64,000 nucleotides of DNA, taken from assembly GCF_014202035.1 (NCBI RefSeq), contig NZ_JACHFR010000002.1:637718-701717 (forward strand), written 5' to 3'. Numbering within the stretch: the first letter of the stretch is position 1; the number at the start of each line of letters is the position of its first letter. This DNA is from Treponema rectale (GTDB lineage: Bacteria; Spirochaetota; Spirochaetia; Treponematales; Treponemataceae). Below the pieces are notes generated by a model. That model was not told where the DNA came from, made no database searches, and was given only the letters and a program-made list of their open reading frames with translations. A program made the position numbers and the translations under genes. Positions 54,650 to 63,810 of the stretch are shown here, in pieces.

Positions 54650-55246
54650 ATGAAATTACATATAACAAAGATGTTGCCAGCGTTATTGCTTCCGTTTGCT
54701 TTTTTTATGTCTTCATGTTCTGAGAGTACTAATAAAGCTGCTCAGAACGGTTACGTAGAAGTTACCATAAAGCGTACCAGCAGTGGAAATTCAGATGGAT
54801 ATCAGACTTACAGGTTTGATGTTCCCGCAAACGGTTTTAATAAAATATATGCTGCTAAATGTACTGCTGATGATAATGCTAATGTTGATCAGTATATCAT
54901 CCGTGGTTTAAGTGCAGAAACTTATCCTTTTGAAACTATTGACATTCATTTTACCCCTGCAAAAGAGACAGAGGGTGAATCCTATTCTGCAAAGGCAACT
55001 GTTCGTCTTGCAGAGTATCATGATGAAGAATTAAGTCAGACAACAGGTTTTTTCTGGACAATTTCTGCAGAAGATCATGGTCTTAGTTCTGATAATTACA
55101 GTGTGCCTATGGCTGAAGGCGGAATTCTTACCTTTAATTTTCAGACAAGTGAAGATGATGGTGTTTATGAAGCCGGCTATAACAACAATACATCCAATTA
55201 TCCGCTGCTTAGCGTAAAGGTTGCAGCACCGGTTACAAAATACTAG
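54650..55246 (+). CDS. Small lipoprotein of unknown function beside the barrel gene
   Basis: A 198-residue lipoprotein (lipobox MSSC, Cys23). ATG 54650 is chosen because GGAGTAAAACG precedes it. The open frame extends to a GTG at 54623, which would put an odd tail before the signal peptide. The mature protein appears all-beta (GYVEVTIKRTSSGNSDGYQT, ATVRLAEYHDEEL, GGILTFNFQTSEDD). No known family was recognised. It is 117 bases after the barrel gene and 12 before a GH43 gene, so it is probably co-transcribed. A role as barrel partner or glycan-binding protein is possible by position only. Confidence 0.75.
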   Translation: MKLHITKMLPALLLPFAFFMSSCSESTNKAAQNGYVEVTIKRTSSGNSDGYQTYRFDVPANGFNKIYAAKCTADDNANVDQYIIRGLSAETYPFETIDIHFTPAKETEGESYSAKATVRLAEYHDEELSQTTGFFWTISAEDHGLSSDNYSVPMAEGGILTFNFQTSEDDGVYEAGYNNNTSNYPLLSVKVAAPVTKY

Positions 55247-55258
55247 GAGGAGGTAGAG

Positions 55259-56620
55259 ATGAAAAAATCAATTTTTGGTGTTGTTTCTGCACTTCTTAGT
55301 GTTTATATGCTTACTGCATGTGTAAGCTGTAACGAGGAAGCTGAAACAGCTGTTCCTGCATTTGCAAATCCAATTTACAGTTTAGTTTCCGGCTATGGTT
55401 CAACCCGTGTTGGAGAAGCTGATCCTTGGGTTTATAAGCATTCAGACGGTTATTATTACTATACGGCTTCTTACGGAAGTTCTTTTGACAGAATCCAGCT
55501 GAAACGTGCAAAGACAATAGATCTTCTTGATTCTGGAGATTCAGCTGAAGTTACAACGATTGTAACTCCAAAATCAGGTAATTTTGCAAAAGTTGCTTCT
55601 TATCTTTGGGCTCCGGAGATTCATTATATCGATGGTACCTGGTATCTGTTCTTTACTGGTGTATGTTATGATTCAACAGATGCTGCATATTCTACTTCTG
55701 TTTGGGCTGTAAAGAATTACGTTGCTAAGTGTTCTTCTTCTGATCCTATGACTGGAGAATGGACTTTAGCCGGACGTGTTCGTGCAGTTAAGGGAAGTAC
55801 TTTTGATGCATCTGCTCTTGAAGATTCTTCTGATGTAAATAAGATGGACTTGACTTTATACCGCTATGCAGGTGATACAGCTCAGGCCTGGATTATGAAC
55901 CTTGATGGTACTCCATTTAAGGTAGGAGATCAGTGGTACTATGCATGGGCAGAATATGTCTATGATGGTGGCTGGGCTGACGAAGGTGAATCAGGTGACG
56001 GAATCCTTACATTCGGTGGAAGAGAGCATATTGATGGCGCAGGAACGGGTGCATGGTCTGCAATTCTTATGGGTAAAGTTGTTGATGGCAGTGATTTTAC
56101 ACAGGTTACAGATGTTCGTCCTGTTACAGCTCCTGAATATGCCTGGGAATGGGGTGAAGAAGTTTATGATGAAAACGGTGAGATCAACTCATTTGACATG
56201 GCACACAGTGCTCTGGTAAACGTAAATGAAGGTCCTGCAATTCTTCAGCGCAACGGAAAGATTTTCCTTATCTACAGTGCAAGTGCATGTGATGCAAGTT
56301 ACTGTCTTGGTATGCTTTCAATTGATGCAGACGGAGATTTGCTTGATGCATCAAAATGGACAAAGTCAGAAACTCCTGTATTTACATCATCAGTAGGAAA
56401 CGGAATTTACGGACCTGGACATTGTTCTTTTACAACCTATAAAGGATATGATGTAATTGTTTACCATGCCCGCACATGGCCTAAATTGTATTCATATTAC
56501 GGAAGAACAAACAACTTTACTACAGCTTCAGATGGACTTTCGGATCCATACCGCACAGGACGTGCTAAGGTATTCACATGGAACAAAGACGGTTCACCGA
56601 ACTTTGGGGAGGCTGAGTAA
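55259..56620 (+). CDS. GH43 lipoprotein, arabinofuranosidase/arabinanase-like
   Basis: A 453-residue lipoprotein (lipobox LTAC, Cys21; ribosome site AGGAGGTAGAG). A full GH43 catalytic domain is visible: Asp55 in GEADPWVYKHSDGYYYYTA (base), the WAPEIHYIDGTWYLFFT blade (Glu120), Asp216 in IMNLDGTPF (pKa modulator) and Glu324 in VNEGPAILQRNGKIFLIYS (acid). A late conserved His lies in GHCSFTTYKG. This layout is typical of alpha-L-arabinofuranosidases and related GH43 enzymes. It should act on arabinan or arabinoxylan at the cell surface; substrate is inference. Its stop overlaps the start of the next gene by one base (TAATG), so the two are translationally coupled. Confidence 0.88.
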   Translation: MKKSIFGVVSALLSVYMLTACVSCNEEAETAVPAFANPIYSLVSGYGSTRVGEADPWVYKHSDGYYYYTASYGSSFDRIQLKRAKTIDLLDSGDSAEVTTIVTPKSGNFAKVASYLWAPEIHYIDGTWYLFFTGVCYDSTDAAYSTSVWAVKNYVAKCSSSDPMTGEWTLAGRVRAVKGSTFDASALEDSSDVNKMDLTLYRYAGDTAQAWIMNLDGTPFKVGDQWYYAWAEYVYDGGWADEGESGDGILTFGGREHIDGAGTGAWSAILMGKVVDGSDFTQVTDVRPVTAPEYAWEWGEEVYDENGEINSFDMAHSALVNVNEGPAILQRNGKIFLIYSASACDASYCLGMLSIDADGDLLDASKWTKSETPVFTSSVGNGIYGPGHCSFTTYKGYDVIVYHARTWPKLYSYYGRTNNFTTASDGLSDPYRTGRAKVFTWNKDGSPNFGEAE

Positions 56621-58293
56621 TGAAAAGAACATTATTAAAAACAGCTGCTCTTGCATTATCAGCTTCACTGTTTCTGGCTGCCTGTGACGATATGGACGAT
56701 TATGATGATTTGATTGCTCCAAGTGCAATCAGCAGCGTAAGCGTAAAAAGTCTTGATTCAGGTACTGGTGTTGAATTCGAGTGGACTGATCCTGCAGATT
56801 TGGACTTTGATCATATTGAAGTAGAGTATAAGCTTGACGGTGTAACACAGAAAATTGAAGTTCCTGCCGGTAAAGAGTATCTTGAAGTAGAGGATCTTTC
56901 TCACGAAATGGGATATCAGTTTACTTTCTACTCTGTAGATAAGAACGGTAACCGACGTGCAAAGAAGGTTGGTGCTTTTTCTACAAAGTATAACGGCGGC
57001 TACATGGTAAGCTATTTTAAGTCTAATAATGACGGAAATGCAGCTTATGAAAACCTTTTCCTTGGTTCAAGTACAGACGGACTTAATTATACAGGACTTT
57101 TGAATAATACTTATTACTATAAGATAAATTCTTCAGCTGGTTCTGGAAACACTTGTGTTCGCGATCCTTATATGAACCGTCTGCATGATAATGATGAATC
57201 AGATAACATAAGCTGGTTTATTGAGCTTGCAACAGACTGGACAAACTATTACGGTACATCGAATGCAGAGTATGGTACTACGAGATTTACTTCATATTGG
57301 GATTCTCAGGGATATTCACCAAGCATCTTGGTATCAGTTGTAAAGGTTGATACAGAAAATCAGACTGTTGATTTTTATAAGCCTGTAGATGGTGATTTGT
57401 ATGGAGTAACGGAAACAGGTTCTCTTTGTAAGAGAATGATTACTATACCTGATGAAGTTATTTCTGCCCGTGTCAGACCAATGCATGCCTGGGCTCCGGA
57501 AATCCTTATGGATTATGATGAAGCAACAGGTGCACCAAAGGTTATTGCTACAGTTGACGGTGTTGACTATTACTATGGTGTTATCTGGAGCGGTAACGGA
57601 GATGCTGTCATTCAGAATGGTGATGGTTCTTATCAGGAGATTGTAACTTCTAAGGCTGCATATTCTGGAGAAACGACCATTGCTGCAGAAGATTTTGATG
57701 CTTCCGGTTATACCGAAGGCTGGATCTGCCGTACGTTCATCAATTATACCAATGATTTCTATAATTATACACGCCCGTATTTCTATTTTGAAAATATTGA
57801 CGTAGGTGATTTTGACAGCGATGGTGACAGTGAAGAGACTGTATCAGAAATTGATGCTACAATGATAAAGGTCGATAACATGTTCTATATGCCTTACAAG
57901 GGAGAGGTAGACGGTGCAAAAGATATTTACTTTGCAAAATCTTATTCACTGGATGCAGATTCTTTTGTAATTATGCATAACGGTCAGTGGGTATCACGTA
58001 CAACTGATCAGTCAACAAATCGTGGTATTGAAGGCCCTTGGGTAATTCTTGATACTCAGGGAAGATGGTGGCTTATTGGAGACAAGTATAGCCGTGGTGG
58101 TCCGCCAACCGGAACAAATAACTTTGTTGCCTGTGTTTCCAGCGATATCACTGCAGCTCCAAGGTACTGGAGTTATCATGATAATGATGATACTTACACA
58201 ATGCCAACCGGTATCCGCCATGCATTTGCATTCCGTGTAACAGCTGCAGAAATGGCTGCCTTTGAAGCTGTTACTGCCGGAATTACTTACTGA
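56620..58293 (+). CDS. FN3-GH43 lipoprotein
   Basis: A 557-residue lipoprotein (lipobox LAAC, Cys22). A fibronectin III-like module lies at about 30-122 (VEFEWTDPADLDFDHIEVEY), of the same type as in the Big_2/FN3 lipoproteins. The GH43 domain lies at about 125-557, with Asp182 in TCVRDPYMNRLHD, Glu294 in HAWAPEIL, Asp412 in EIDATMIKVDNMFYM and Glu471 in RGIEGPWVILDTQGRWW. All three catalytic positions are in place. It is closely related to the protein at 62312. It probably removes arabinose or another side chain from pectin. The start overlaps the upstream stop by one base, and a terminator follows the gene. Confidence 0.87.
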   Translation: MKRTLLKTAALALSASLFLAACDDMDDYDDLIAPSAISSVSVKSLDSGTGVEFEWTDPADLDFDHIEVEYKLDGVTQKIEVPAGKEYLEVEDLSHEMGYQFTFYSVDKNGNRRAKKVGAFSTKYNGGYMVSYFKSNNDGNAAYENLFLGSSTDGLNYTGLLNNTYYYKINSSAGSGNTCVRDPYMNRLHDNDESDNISWFIELATDWTNYYGTSNAEYGTTRFTSYWDSQGYSPSILVSVVKVDTENQTVDFYKPVDGDLYGVTETGSLCKRMITIPDEVISARVRPMHAWAPEILMDYDEATGAPKVIATVDGVDYYYGVIWSGNGDAVIQNGDGSYQEIVTSKAAYSGETTIAAEDFDASGYTEGWICRTFINYTNDFYNYTRPYFYFENIDVGDFDSDGDSEETVSEIDATMIKVDNMFYMPYKGEVDGAKDIYFAKSYSLDADSFVIMHNGQWVSRTTDQSTNRGIEGPWVILDTQGRWWLIGDKYSRGGPPTGTNNFVACVSSDITAAPRYWSYHDNDDTYTMPTGIRHAFAFRVTAAEMAAFEAVTAGITY

Positions 58294-58321
58294 TAAGTTA
58301 AAATAAAGTATCAGATAACGG

Positions 58322-58369
58322 GACTGAGAAATATGCCGTATGGTGTGTTTCTCGGTCTTTTTTTTTTTT
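58322..58369 (+). terminator. Terminator after barrel/GH43 operon
   Basis: GACTGAGAAA pairs with TTTCTCGGTC (one G-T pair) and is followed by a run of about twelve T. Confidence 0.9.
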
Positions 58370-58475
58370 ACATTTTGTTTATTACCAGAAGATCTTCAAT
58401 TCTTAATATTTTTAAATAATAAGCGTTAATCCTGATAAATTTGCATGATTAATTAATTTTTAAGAAAAATTAAGT

Positions 58476-58504
58476 TTGCAGAATTAATAAGCCGATGCTA
58501 CAAT
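58476..58504 (+). promoter_or_regulatory. Promoter of the last GH43 cluster
   Basis: TTGCAG (58476-58481), a 17-base spacer, then TACAAT (58499-58504), with the operator two bases downstream. Confidence 0.75.
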
Positions 58505-58506
58505 TT

Positions 58507-58524
58507 TATGAAAAGGTTTTCATA
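58507..58524. promoter_or_regulatory. 18-base operator, last GH43 cluster
   Basis: TATGAAAAGGTTTTCATA, exact copy, 16 bases before the start codon at 58541. Confidence 0.85.
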
Positions 58525-58540
58525 AAAAAGGGGTTCTTTA

Positions 58541-60349
58541 ATGAGGAGTTTTATTTTAAAAAAAGCTGCAGCTGTTTTTTCCTGCCTTTCATTTACTGCA
58601 GCTTTGTTTTCTTGTAGTTCAGAAGCTGGCACTGGTACTGTAAATCAAAAAAAAGAAATGGTAATTGCTGCTTCTACTTTTATGCTTGAGGGAGGTTCTT
58701 CTGCAGATAATGTAAAGCTTCACTGGAATGCTGTTGAAGATGCCGCCGGATATACGTTAACAAGAAGTGATGGTGTTGAACTTATAAGTAAAACCAGAGC
58801 TTTAACAAATGTGTTGTTTTATGATGATTATGGTATCGGAGATAACACGTATACTTATACAGTAAAAGCATTCAATTCAAATAAGGTTCAGATTGCCAGT
58901 GCAAATGTTACAGCATCAAAGGGAACTGTTACAGATGCAGTTAATACTTTTAATAATTCTCCGACTGTAGAGACAGGCGTTACCGGTCTTATCAGAAAAA
59001 GTACGCTTGTTTTTGACGGTGTATATTACAGCTACAGCATAGGTCGTAACGGTGGAGAGAATGTTAATTTTATTGAATATACTTCCGCTGACGGAGAAAA
59101 TTGGGATGAAGGTCGGGTTGTCGTTACAGGTGATAAAGAAACTTATCCGGATGCGTTTTATGATGAAGATTTAGCAAGTTGCAAACTCGAAAGTACCTGT
59201 ATAACTTCCCATAATGGCCAGATAGTTATATGGAGTCATTATGAAGAATACGGTTCAACTTATACAAAAGCCTGCGTTTATTGTGCAGCCGGAACACCTG
59301 GTGGAGATTTTAAAGGATATGGTGCCTATCAGCCTCAGGGAAATGCAAGCCGCGACCTTACTTTCTTTGAAGATGATGACGGTCGTGGCTATCTTATAAG
59401 CGCAACTTTAGGCACGATGTATATGTATCGTTTAAGTTCTGACTGGACGGTGGTTGATGATTCCTTTGAGTGTGTAACTATTCAGGAAAATGAATGGAGA
59501 GAAGCACCATGTATGATTCATCATGACGGCTGGTATTATTTATTCAGTTCAAGACAGAACGGATGGCTTCCTACTGCAGGTCAGTATATTTCTTCTAAAA
59601 CTTTACAGGGGCTTTCCGGTCAGACAGGTCAGGCTATTGGAAGTAAAAATACGTTTGGTTCTCAGTCTGGCGGTGTGGTAAAAATCGGTAATCAGTATGC
59701 AATGATGGCAAACAGATGGAGCGGCGGCTGGGAAGTTCCTGATCCTGTACTTAAAGAACTGGGCTTATGGTCTGTACAGCGTATGCTTCCGATAACGCTG
59801 AAAGATGGATATGCTTTCTATGATTTTTATTCAACTGTAAAATACGATTGTGAGCAGGGCGTAATGATTCCTGTTCAGCGTGGAAAAATTGTCTCTTATT
59901 TAGGAGATACTGGATTGAGTTCAACTGCAGCTTCTGGTTGTGACGGTAAATATGCAGTAGACGGAAACTGGATAGAAGATAAAAAGTTTTACAGAGGCTC
60001 TGATTACGATTTTGATTTTGTCGTGAATCTGGGCAGTAAATATAATATTAGTGGTGTAGATATTTCATTTTATACTCTTCAGGGAAGTGAAGCCTATTGT
60101 ACGTATAACATTTATGGAAAAGAAAATGCATCAGATGCTTCATGGACTTTGATAAAGGACTGTTCGTCTAATGTCATGATGAATTTTAATACCTGGGTTT
60201 TTGAACCGACAGAAACGGCATATAAGTATATTAAGATAGATATTTTGGGCGAAAAAAGGGCATGTACTAACGGCAGCAATGCACCTCATTCTACTGTTAA
60301 CGGTTCGTGGTGTACCGGCCTTTATGAAGTACAGGTTTACGGACAATGA
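58541..60349 (+). CDS. GH43_24-like (exo-1,3-galactanase-type) lipoprotein with CBM32-like module
   Basis: A 602-residue lipoprotein (lipobox LFSC, Cys25; GGGG ribosome site eight bases before ATG). A fibronectin III-like segment lies at about 45-130 (DNVKLHWNAVEDAAGYTLTR). The GH43 propeller lies at about 145-455, with Asp272 in NASRDLTFFEDDDG, Glu321 in WREAPCMIHHDGWYYLFSS and Gln375 in FGSQSGGV, the acid, modulator and unusual Gln base positions of the exo-beta-1,3-galactanase subfamily. The C-terminal 140 residues look like a CBM32/F5/8 type C module (YAVDGNWIEDKKFYRGSDYD, AYKYIKIDILG, YEVQVYG). It should clip galactose from galactan or arabinogalactan at the surface. The paralogue at 60374 follows directly. 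Confidence 0.85.
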   Translation: MRSFILKKAAAVFSCLSFTAALFSCSSEAGTGTVNQKKEMVIAASTFMLEGGSSADNVKLHWNAVEDAAGYTLTRSDGVELISKTRALTNVLFYDDYGIGDNTYTYTVKAFNSNKVQIASANVTASKGTVTDAVNTFNNSPTVETGVTGLIRKSTLVFDGVYYSYSIGRNGGENVNFIEYTSADGENWDEGRVVVTGDKETYPDAFYDEDLASCKLESTCITSHNGQIVIWSHYEEYGSTYTKACVYCAAGTPGGDFKGYGAYQPQGNASRDLTFFEDDDGRGYLISATLGTMYMYRLSSDWTVVDDSFECVTIQENEWREAPCMIHHDGWYYLFSSRQNGWLPTAGQYISSKTLQGLSGQTGQAIGSKNTFGSQSGGVVKIGNQYAMMANRWSGGWEVPDPVLKELGLWSVQRMLPITLKDGYAFYDFYSTVKYDCEQGVMIPVQRGKIVSYLGDTGLSSTAASGCDGKYAVDGNWIEDKKFYRGSDYDFDFVVNLGSKYNISGVDISFYTLQGSEAYCTYNIYGKENASDASWTLIKDCSSNVMMNFNTWVFEPTETAYKYIKIDILGEKRACTNGSNAPHSTVNGSWCTGLYEVQVYGQ

Positions 60350-60373
60350 GAAATGACAATAAAGGGGGAATGG

Positions 60374-62275
60374 ATGAAATATAGGAAAAGTGCCTGTTTA
60401 GTCGCAGCCTGCGGTATTTTTATGGTTCTGGCTTCATGCAGTGACGGGGGAGGAAGCATTTCTGTCTCTAAACCGGATTTTGTAGTTGCAGCACAGGCTT
60501 TTGAACTTGACGGAGAAACAACTGTGGATAATTTTAAGCTGCACTGGAATGATTATGAAGGTGCTTCTTATTACAGGTTGTATCGTTCAACAAGTTCCGG
60601 TGGTTCCTGGACAGAAGTAATTGAAAAGTCTACAAGACAGAAGATTCCTGGAACAATGTATGACGTATATGATGCCGGTACGACAACTTATTATTATAAA
60701 GTTCAGGCATATTCAAGTAAAAATAAACTGCTGGCAGAAACTTCCCCGGTAAAGTGCGTGCCTTTTACTGACACAACTTCGGGAGATGTTTTTGATAATA
60801 CAGTTCAGTCACTGGTAAATAAACCTTCGGATGAGATTTTTACCCAGGGAAAATACTGGCGTTATATTTATAATCGTGTAAATAATGCCGTATGGTATGT
60901 AGAACAGTGGAGCTTGACAGGATATCCGGATGATTCAGAGTGGACAACAAGTGATAATGGTTATGACGGAATCGTAATTTCCGGCAATCCTGAGCATTTT
61001 GAAGACGGTACAGAAAATCCCCGCTATTGTGAATATCTTGCAACTTCCTATAACGACGGAAAGGGCTGTAAACTTGAATCTACCAGTTATCAGGTTCGTC
61101 CGGATGGTGTTGTTGTAAACTGGTCTCACTATGAAAACGGGGCAGATTATTCTCTGGGACAGGTACTCTGTATTTACGGAACCCCGGGAAGCGGTATTCT
61201 GACAGCAGCAGAAGCACCTTATCATCCTAAATCAAATGAATCCCGTGATCTGGTTTCTTTTGTTGATACAGACGGAAGTGCATACATTATAGGTTCAACA
61301 ACCAGTGCACAGACTGCCTATAAGCTGGATGAAACATGGACTAAGCTCGATAAAAATACATCTGCGATAACAATCTATAAAGGTTCCAGGGAAGCTCCTT
61401 GTTTCCGTGTCGTTGACGGCTGGTATTATCTTTTCAGTTCTGAACAGGCAGGCTGGTATCCGACCCAGGGCGCTTATATGAGTTCAAATAAACTTTCCGG
61501 CCTGGCAGAAGATTCCCTTCATTCAATCGGAAACAGAACGACTTTTGGAGCACAGAGCGGGCAGATAGATAAAATCGGCAGCAATTATTATATGCTTGCA
61601 AACCGATGGAGCCAGGGATGGCGTTATCATGACCCTGCAATTCCAACAGACAGTTATCTTGGAACAAGCGGCATTGCTTTTGCACAGCGAATGCTTCCTA
61701 TTCTTTTTAAGGATGGCTATGCTTTTTATGACTATTATCCAGAAATTAAATATGACTACGAACAGGGACTGGTTATTCCGGTTCAGAAAGGCAAGTTACT
61801 GTCTATAGGCTGTTCAACTATAAGAAGTACTGAGGCAAATGCAAGTTATCCGGCTTCTAATGCTGTTGACGGAATCAGTTATGCACCTGATGCATCTAAA
61901 CCGTCATGGGGTGCTTACAACGGTTATGCATTGAGTTCGAATGCTGCATACAGTTTTGTAGTTCAGCTTGATAATCCTGCATACATTAAGGAAGTTGACG
62001 TTACTTTCCGTAATTATAACGGTTCGGAAAGTGCAAGCCAGTATACGATTGACGGAAGTATTGGCGGAACTTCGTGGACAACTTTAAAAGACAAAAGCTC
62101 TAATTATATCATTGGCTTTAATGAAAATATTATAGATGAAGATGTCGCCGGGGCTGCAAAATATCGTTATATCAGAATAAATGTAACGGCTATAAATGAT
62201 GTTAATCATAATACCAGCGGTGCCTGGTGGACGGCAGGTATTCATGAAGTATCTGTATACGGTTCGGAAGAATAA
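60374..62275 (+). CDS. GH43_24-like lipoprotein with CBM32-like module (paralogue)
   Basis: A 633-residue lipoprotein (lipobox LASC, Cys22). ATG 60374 follows GGGGGA and starts the signal peptide; the in-frame ATG 60353 lies before the ribosome site. Its domain order is the same as in 58541: FN3-like (DNFKLHWNDYEGASYYRLYR), GH43 propeller with Asp292 in NESRDLVSFVDTDG, Glu340 in SREAPCFRVVDGWYYLFSS and Gln394 in FGAQSGQI, then a CBM32-like C-terminal module (ASNAVDGISYAPDASKPSWG, IHEVSVYG). The active-site positions are intact. It sits 24 bases after 58541 and 36 before 62312 in the same operon. Confidence 0.85.
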   Translation: MKYRKSACLVAACGIFMVLASCSDGGGSISVSKPDFVVAAQAFELDGETTVDNFKLHWNDYEGASYYRLYRSTSSGGSWTEVIEKSTRQKIPGTMYDVYDAGTTTYYYKVQAYSSKNKLLAETSPVKCVPFTDTTSGDVFDNTVQSLVNKPSDEIFTQGKYWRYIYNRVNNAVWYVEQWSLTGYPDDSEWTTSDNGYDGIVISGNPEHFEDGTENPRYCEYLATSYNDGKGCKLESTSYQVRPDGVVVNWSHYENGADYSLGQVLCIYGTPGSGILTAAEAPYHPKSNESRDLVSFVDTDGSAYIIGSTTSAQTAYKLDETWTKLDKNTSAITIYKGSREAPCFRVVDGWYYLFSSEQAGWYPTQGAYMSSNKLSGLAEDSLHSIGNRTTFGAQSGQIDKIGSNYYMLANRWSQGWRYHDPAIPTDSYLGTSGIAFAQRMLPILFKDGYAFYDYYPEIKYDYEQGLVIPVQKGKLLSIGCSTIRSTEANASYPASNAVDGISYAPDASKPSWGAYNGYALSSNAAYSFVVQLDNPAYIKEVDVTFRNYNGSESASQYTIDGSIGGTSWTTLKDKSSNYIIGFNENIIDEDVAGAAKYRYIRINVTAINDVNHNTSGAWWTAGIHEVSVYGSEE

Positions 62276-62288
62276 AAAGGTTTTCATA
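62271..62288. promoter_or_regulatory. Operator half-site between GH43 genes
   Basis: AATAAAAAGGTTTTCATA: the right half matches the regulon operator, while the left arm overlaps the end of the upstream gene. It lies between the stop at 62275 and the ribosome site of 62312. It may be a weak internal site or a relic of a promoter copy. Confidence 0.4.
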
Positions 62289-62311
62289 AAAAAAAGGAGG
62301 AGTTAAAGTTT

Positions 62312-63799
62312 ATGAAAAAAATATTAAGTATGCTTGTTGCTGTAATTGCAGCAGGTATGACGTTTACGGCTTTCAGCTGCAGTGACGATAACAGTTCGTC
62401 TGGTGATGCCAAAGCATTTATTGTATGGGAGGCTGTTGATGATGCAGTTTCTTATAATATTGGAATTGTTGGTAATACAAGTAAGATTACGTATAAGAAT
62501 ACCGGTTCAGCAGATAATTATTATGAATGGTCCGGTCTTGAAGACGGAGAAGAATATACTTTCTCAATCTATGCAACTTTAAGTGACGGTACCAACACAA
62601 AAACAAATGCAGTTACAAGAACTGTCTGTGCAGAAAAAGGCGGACGCTGCCTTCGCGTAATGGGATATTTCCGTGATTCAGGAAGCACTCTTGAAGAACA
62701 GAGCCTTCACCTTGCTGTAACTACTGACGGATTACACTGGCAGTCTCTTAACGGAAATACAGGTGTTTTCCAGCTTTCTACAATCGGCGGTAATCGTGTT
62801 CGTGATCCTTATATCGTAAAAAAGCCGGACGGAAAGTATTTAATGATTGCTACCGACTGGACGACTTATCTTTCTCCAAGCTCGCCGGGAAATCACCGTC
62901 TTTATGATGGTACTACAAGTGATGTTTCAGACTGGGATTATGTAACCGATAATTACTGGAACGTTAACACAACCTGTCTTATTTTTGCCGATTCAGATGA
63001 TATGACTGAATGGACAAATGAACGTCAGATTCAGATGGTAAGTGATGAAGAAAAGACTGCATTTAAGGCTGCATACGGCAACTATCAGTTCTGCTGGGCA
63101 CCTGAAATCATTCACAACAACGGAGAAGTAATTTTTACAGATCCTGAAACTGGAAAAACTTATACTTACGGTGTAATCTGGAGCGGTTCCGGAGAAACAA
63201 ACGGAACTACAAGTAAGTCTTACAATTCTAAGAAGAATAAATATGAAACAACCAGCGGACGCGGATTTGGTTACAGACGAACTTTTGTAAATTATACCAA
63301 TGATTTTGAAACCTTTACTGATGCTCAGGTTTATTTTGAACCTACACCAAATAATACGGCAAATTCAAATATTGATGCTTCTGTATGTACTGATGATAAA
63401 GGTAAGTTCTATATTTTCTTTAAAGATGAAAAATCCGGATACTACGGAATGGGAGAAAACTATTCAACATCTCTTCTTCCTAATTCCTTCAATACAAACT
63501 GTATCTGGGGCCGCGGATGGAACGGAAAGCAGGTTCAGGAAGCTGCAGGCGGAACTTACAACCAGGGTGAAGGAATGTTCTGCTTCAGACCTAATGCAGG
63601 TGTAGATAAGTGGTACTGCGTTCTTGATGCTCACGATGCTCATCAGTCAAAGGTGTTTGCAACATTTGAAACTACTGACTTTATGACCTGGAAAGAAAAT
63701 GATAAGACTTCCTGGCCGACAGGAGATATCAGACATGGAGCCTGTGTAGAAGTTACACTTGATGAAATGCTTAAACTTATCGATTTTTACGGATTTTAA
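62312..63799 (+). CDS. FN3-GH43 lipoprotein
   Basis: A 495-residue lipoprotein (lipobox AFSC, Cys23; ribosome site AAGGAGGAGT). A short fibronectin III-like module lies at about 35-105 (AFIVWEAVDDAVSYNIGIVG). The GH43 domain lies at about 110-495, with Asp165 in NRVRDPYIVKKPDG, Glu265 in FCWAPEIIHNNGE, Asp356 in SNIDASVCTDDKG and Glu420 in YNQGEGMFCFRPN. The catalytic set is complete. It resembles the protein at 56620 (shared YGVIWSG, FVNYTNDF). It is probably another side-chain arabinofuranosidase-type or related enzyme on the surface. It is last in the operon before the repeat block at the window end; no terminator was seen. Confidence 0.87.
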   Translation: MKKILSMLVAVIAAGMTFTAFSCSDDNSSSGDAKAFIVWEAVDDAVSYNIGIVGNTSKITYKNTGSADNYYEWSGLEDGEEYTFSIYATLSDGTNTKTNAVTRTVCAEKGGRCLRVMGYFRDSGSTLEEQSLHLAVTTDGLHWQSLNGNTGVFQLSTIGGNRVRDPYIVKKPDGKYLMIATDWTTYLSPSSPGNHRLYDGTTSDVSDWDYVTDNYWNVNTTCLIFADSDDMTEWTNERQIQMVSDEEKTAFKAAYGNYQFCWAPEIIHNNGEVIFTDPETGKTYTYGVIWSGSGETNGTTSKSYNSKKNKYETTSGRGFGYRRTFVNYTNDFETFTDAQVYFEPTPNNTANSNIDASVCTDDKGKFYIFFKDEKSGYYGMGENYSTSLLPNSFNTNCIWGRGWNGKQVQEAAGGTYNQGEGMFCFRPNAGVDKWYCVLDAHDAHQSKVFATFETTDFMTWKENDKTSWPTGDIRHGACVEVTLDEMLKLIDFYGF

Positions 63800-63810
63800 A
63801 GTAAAGAAAA

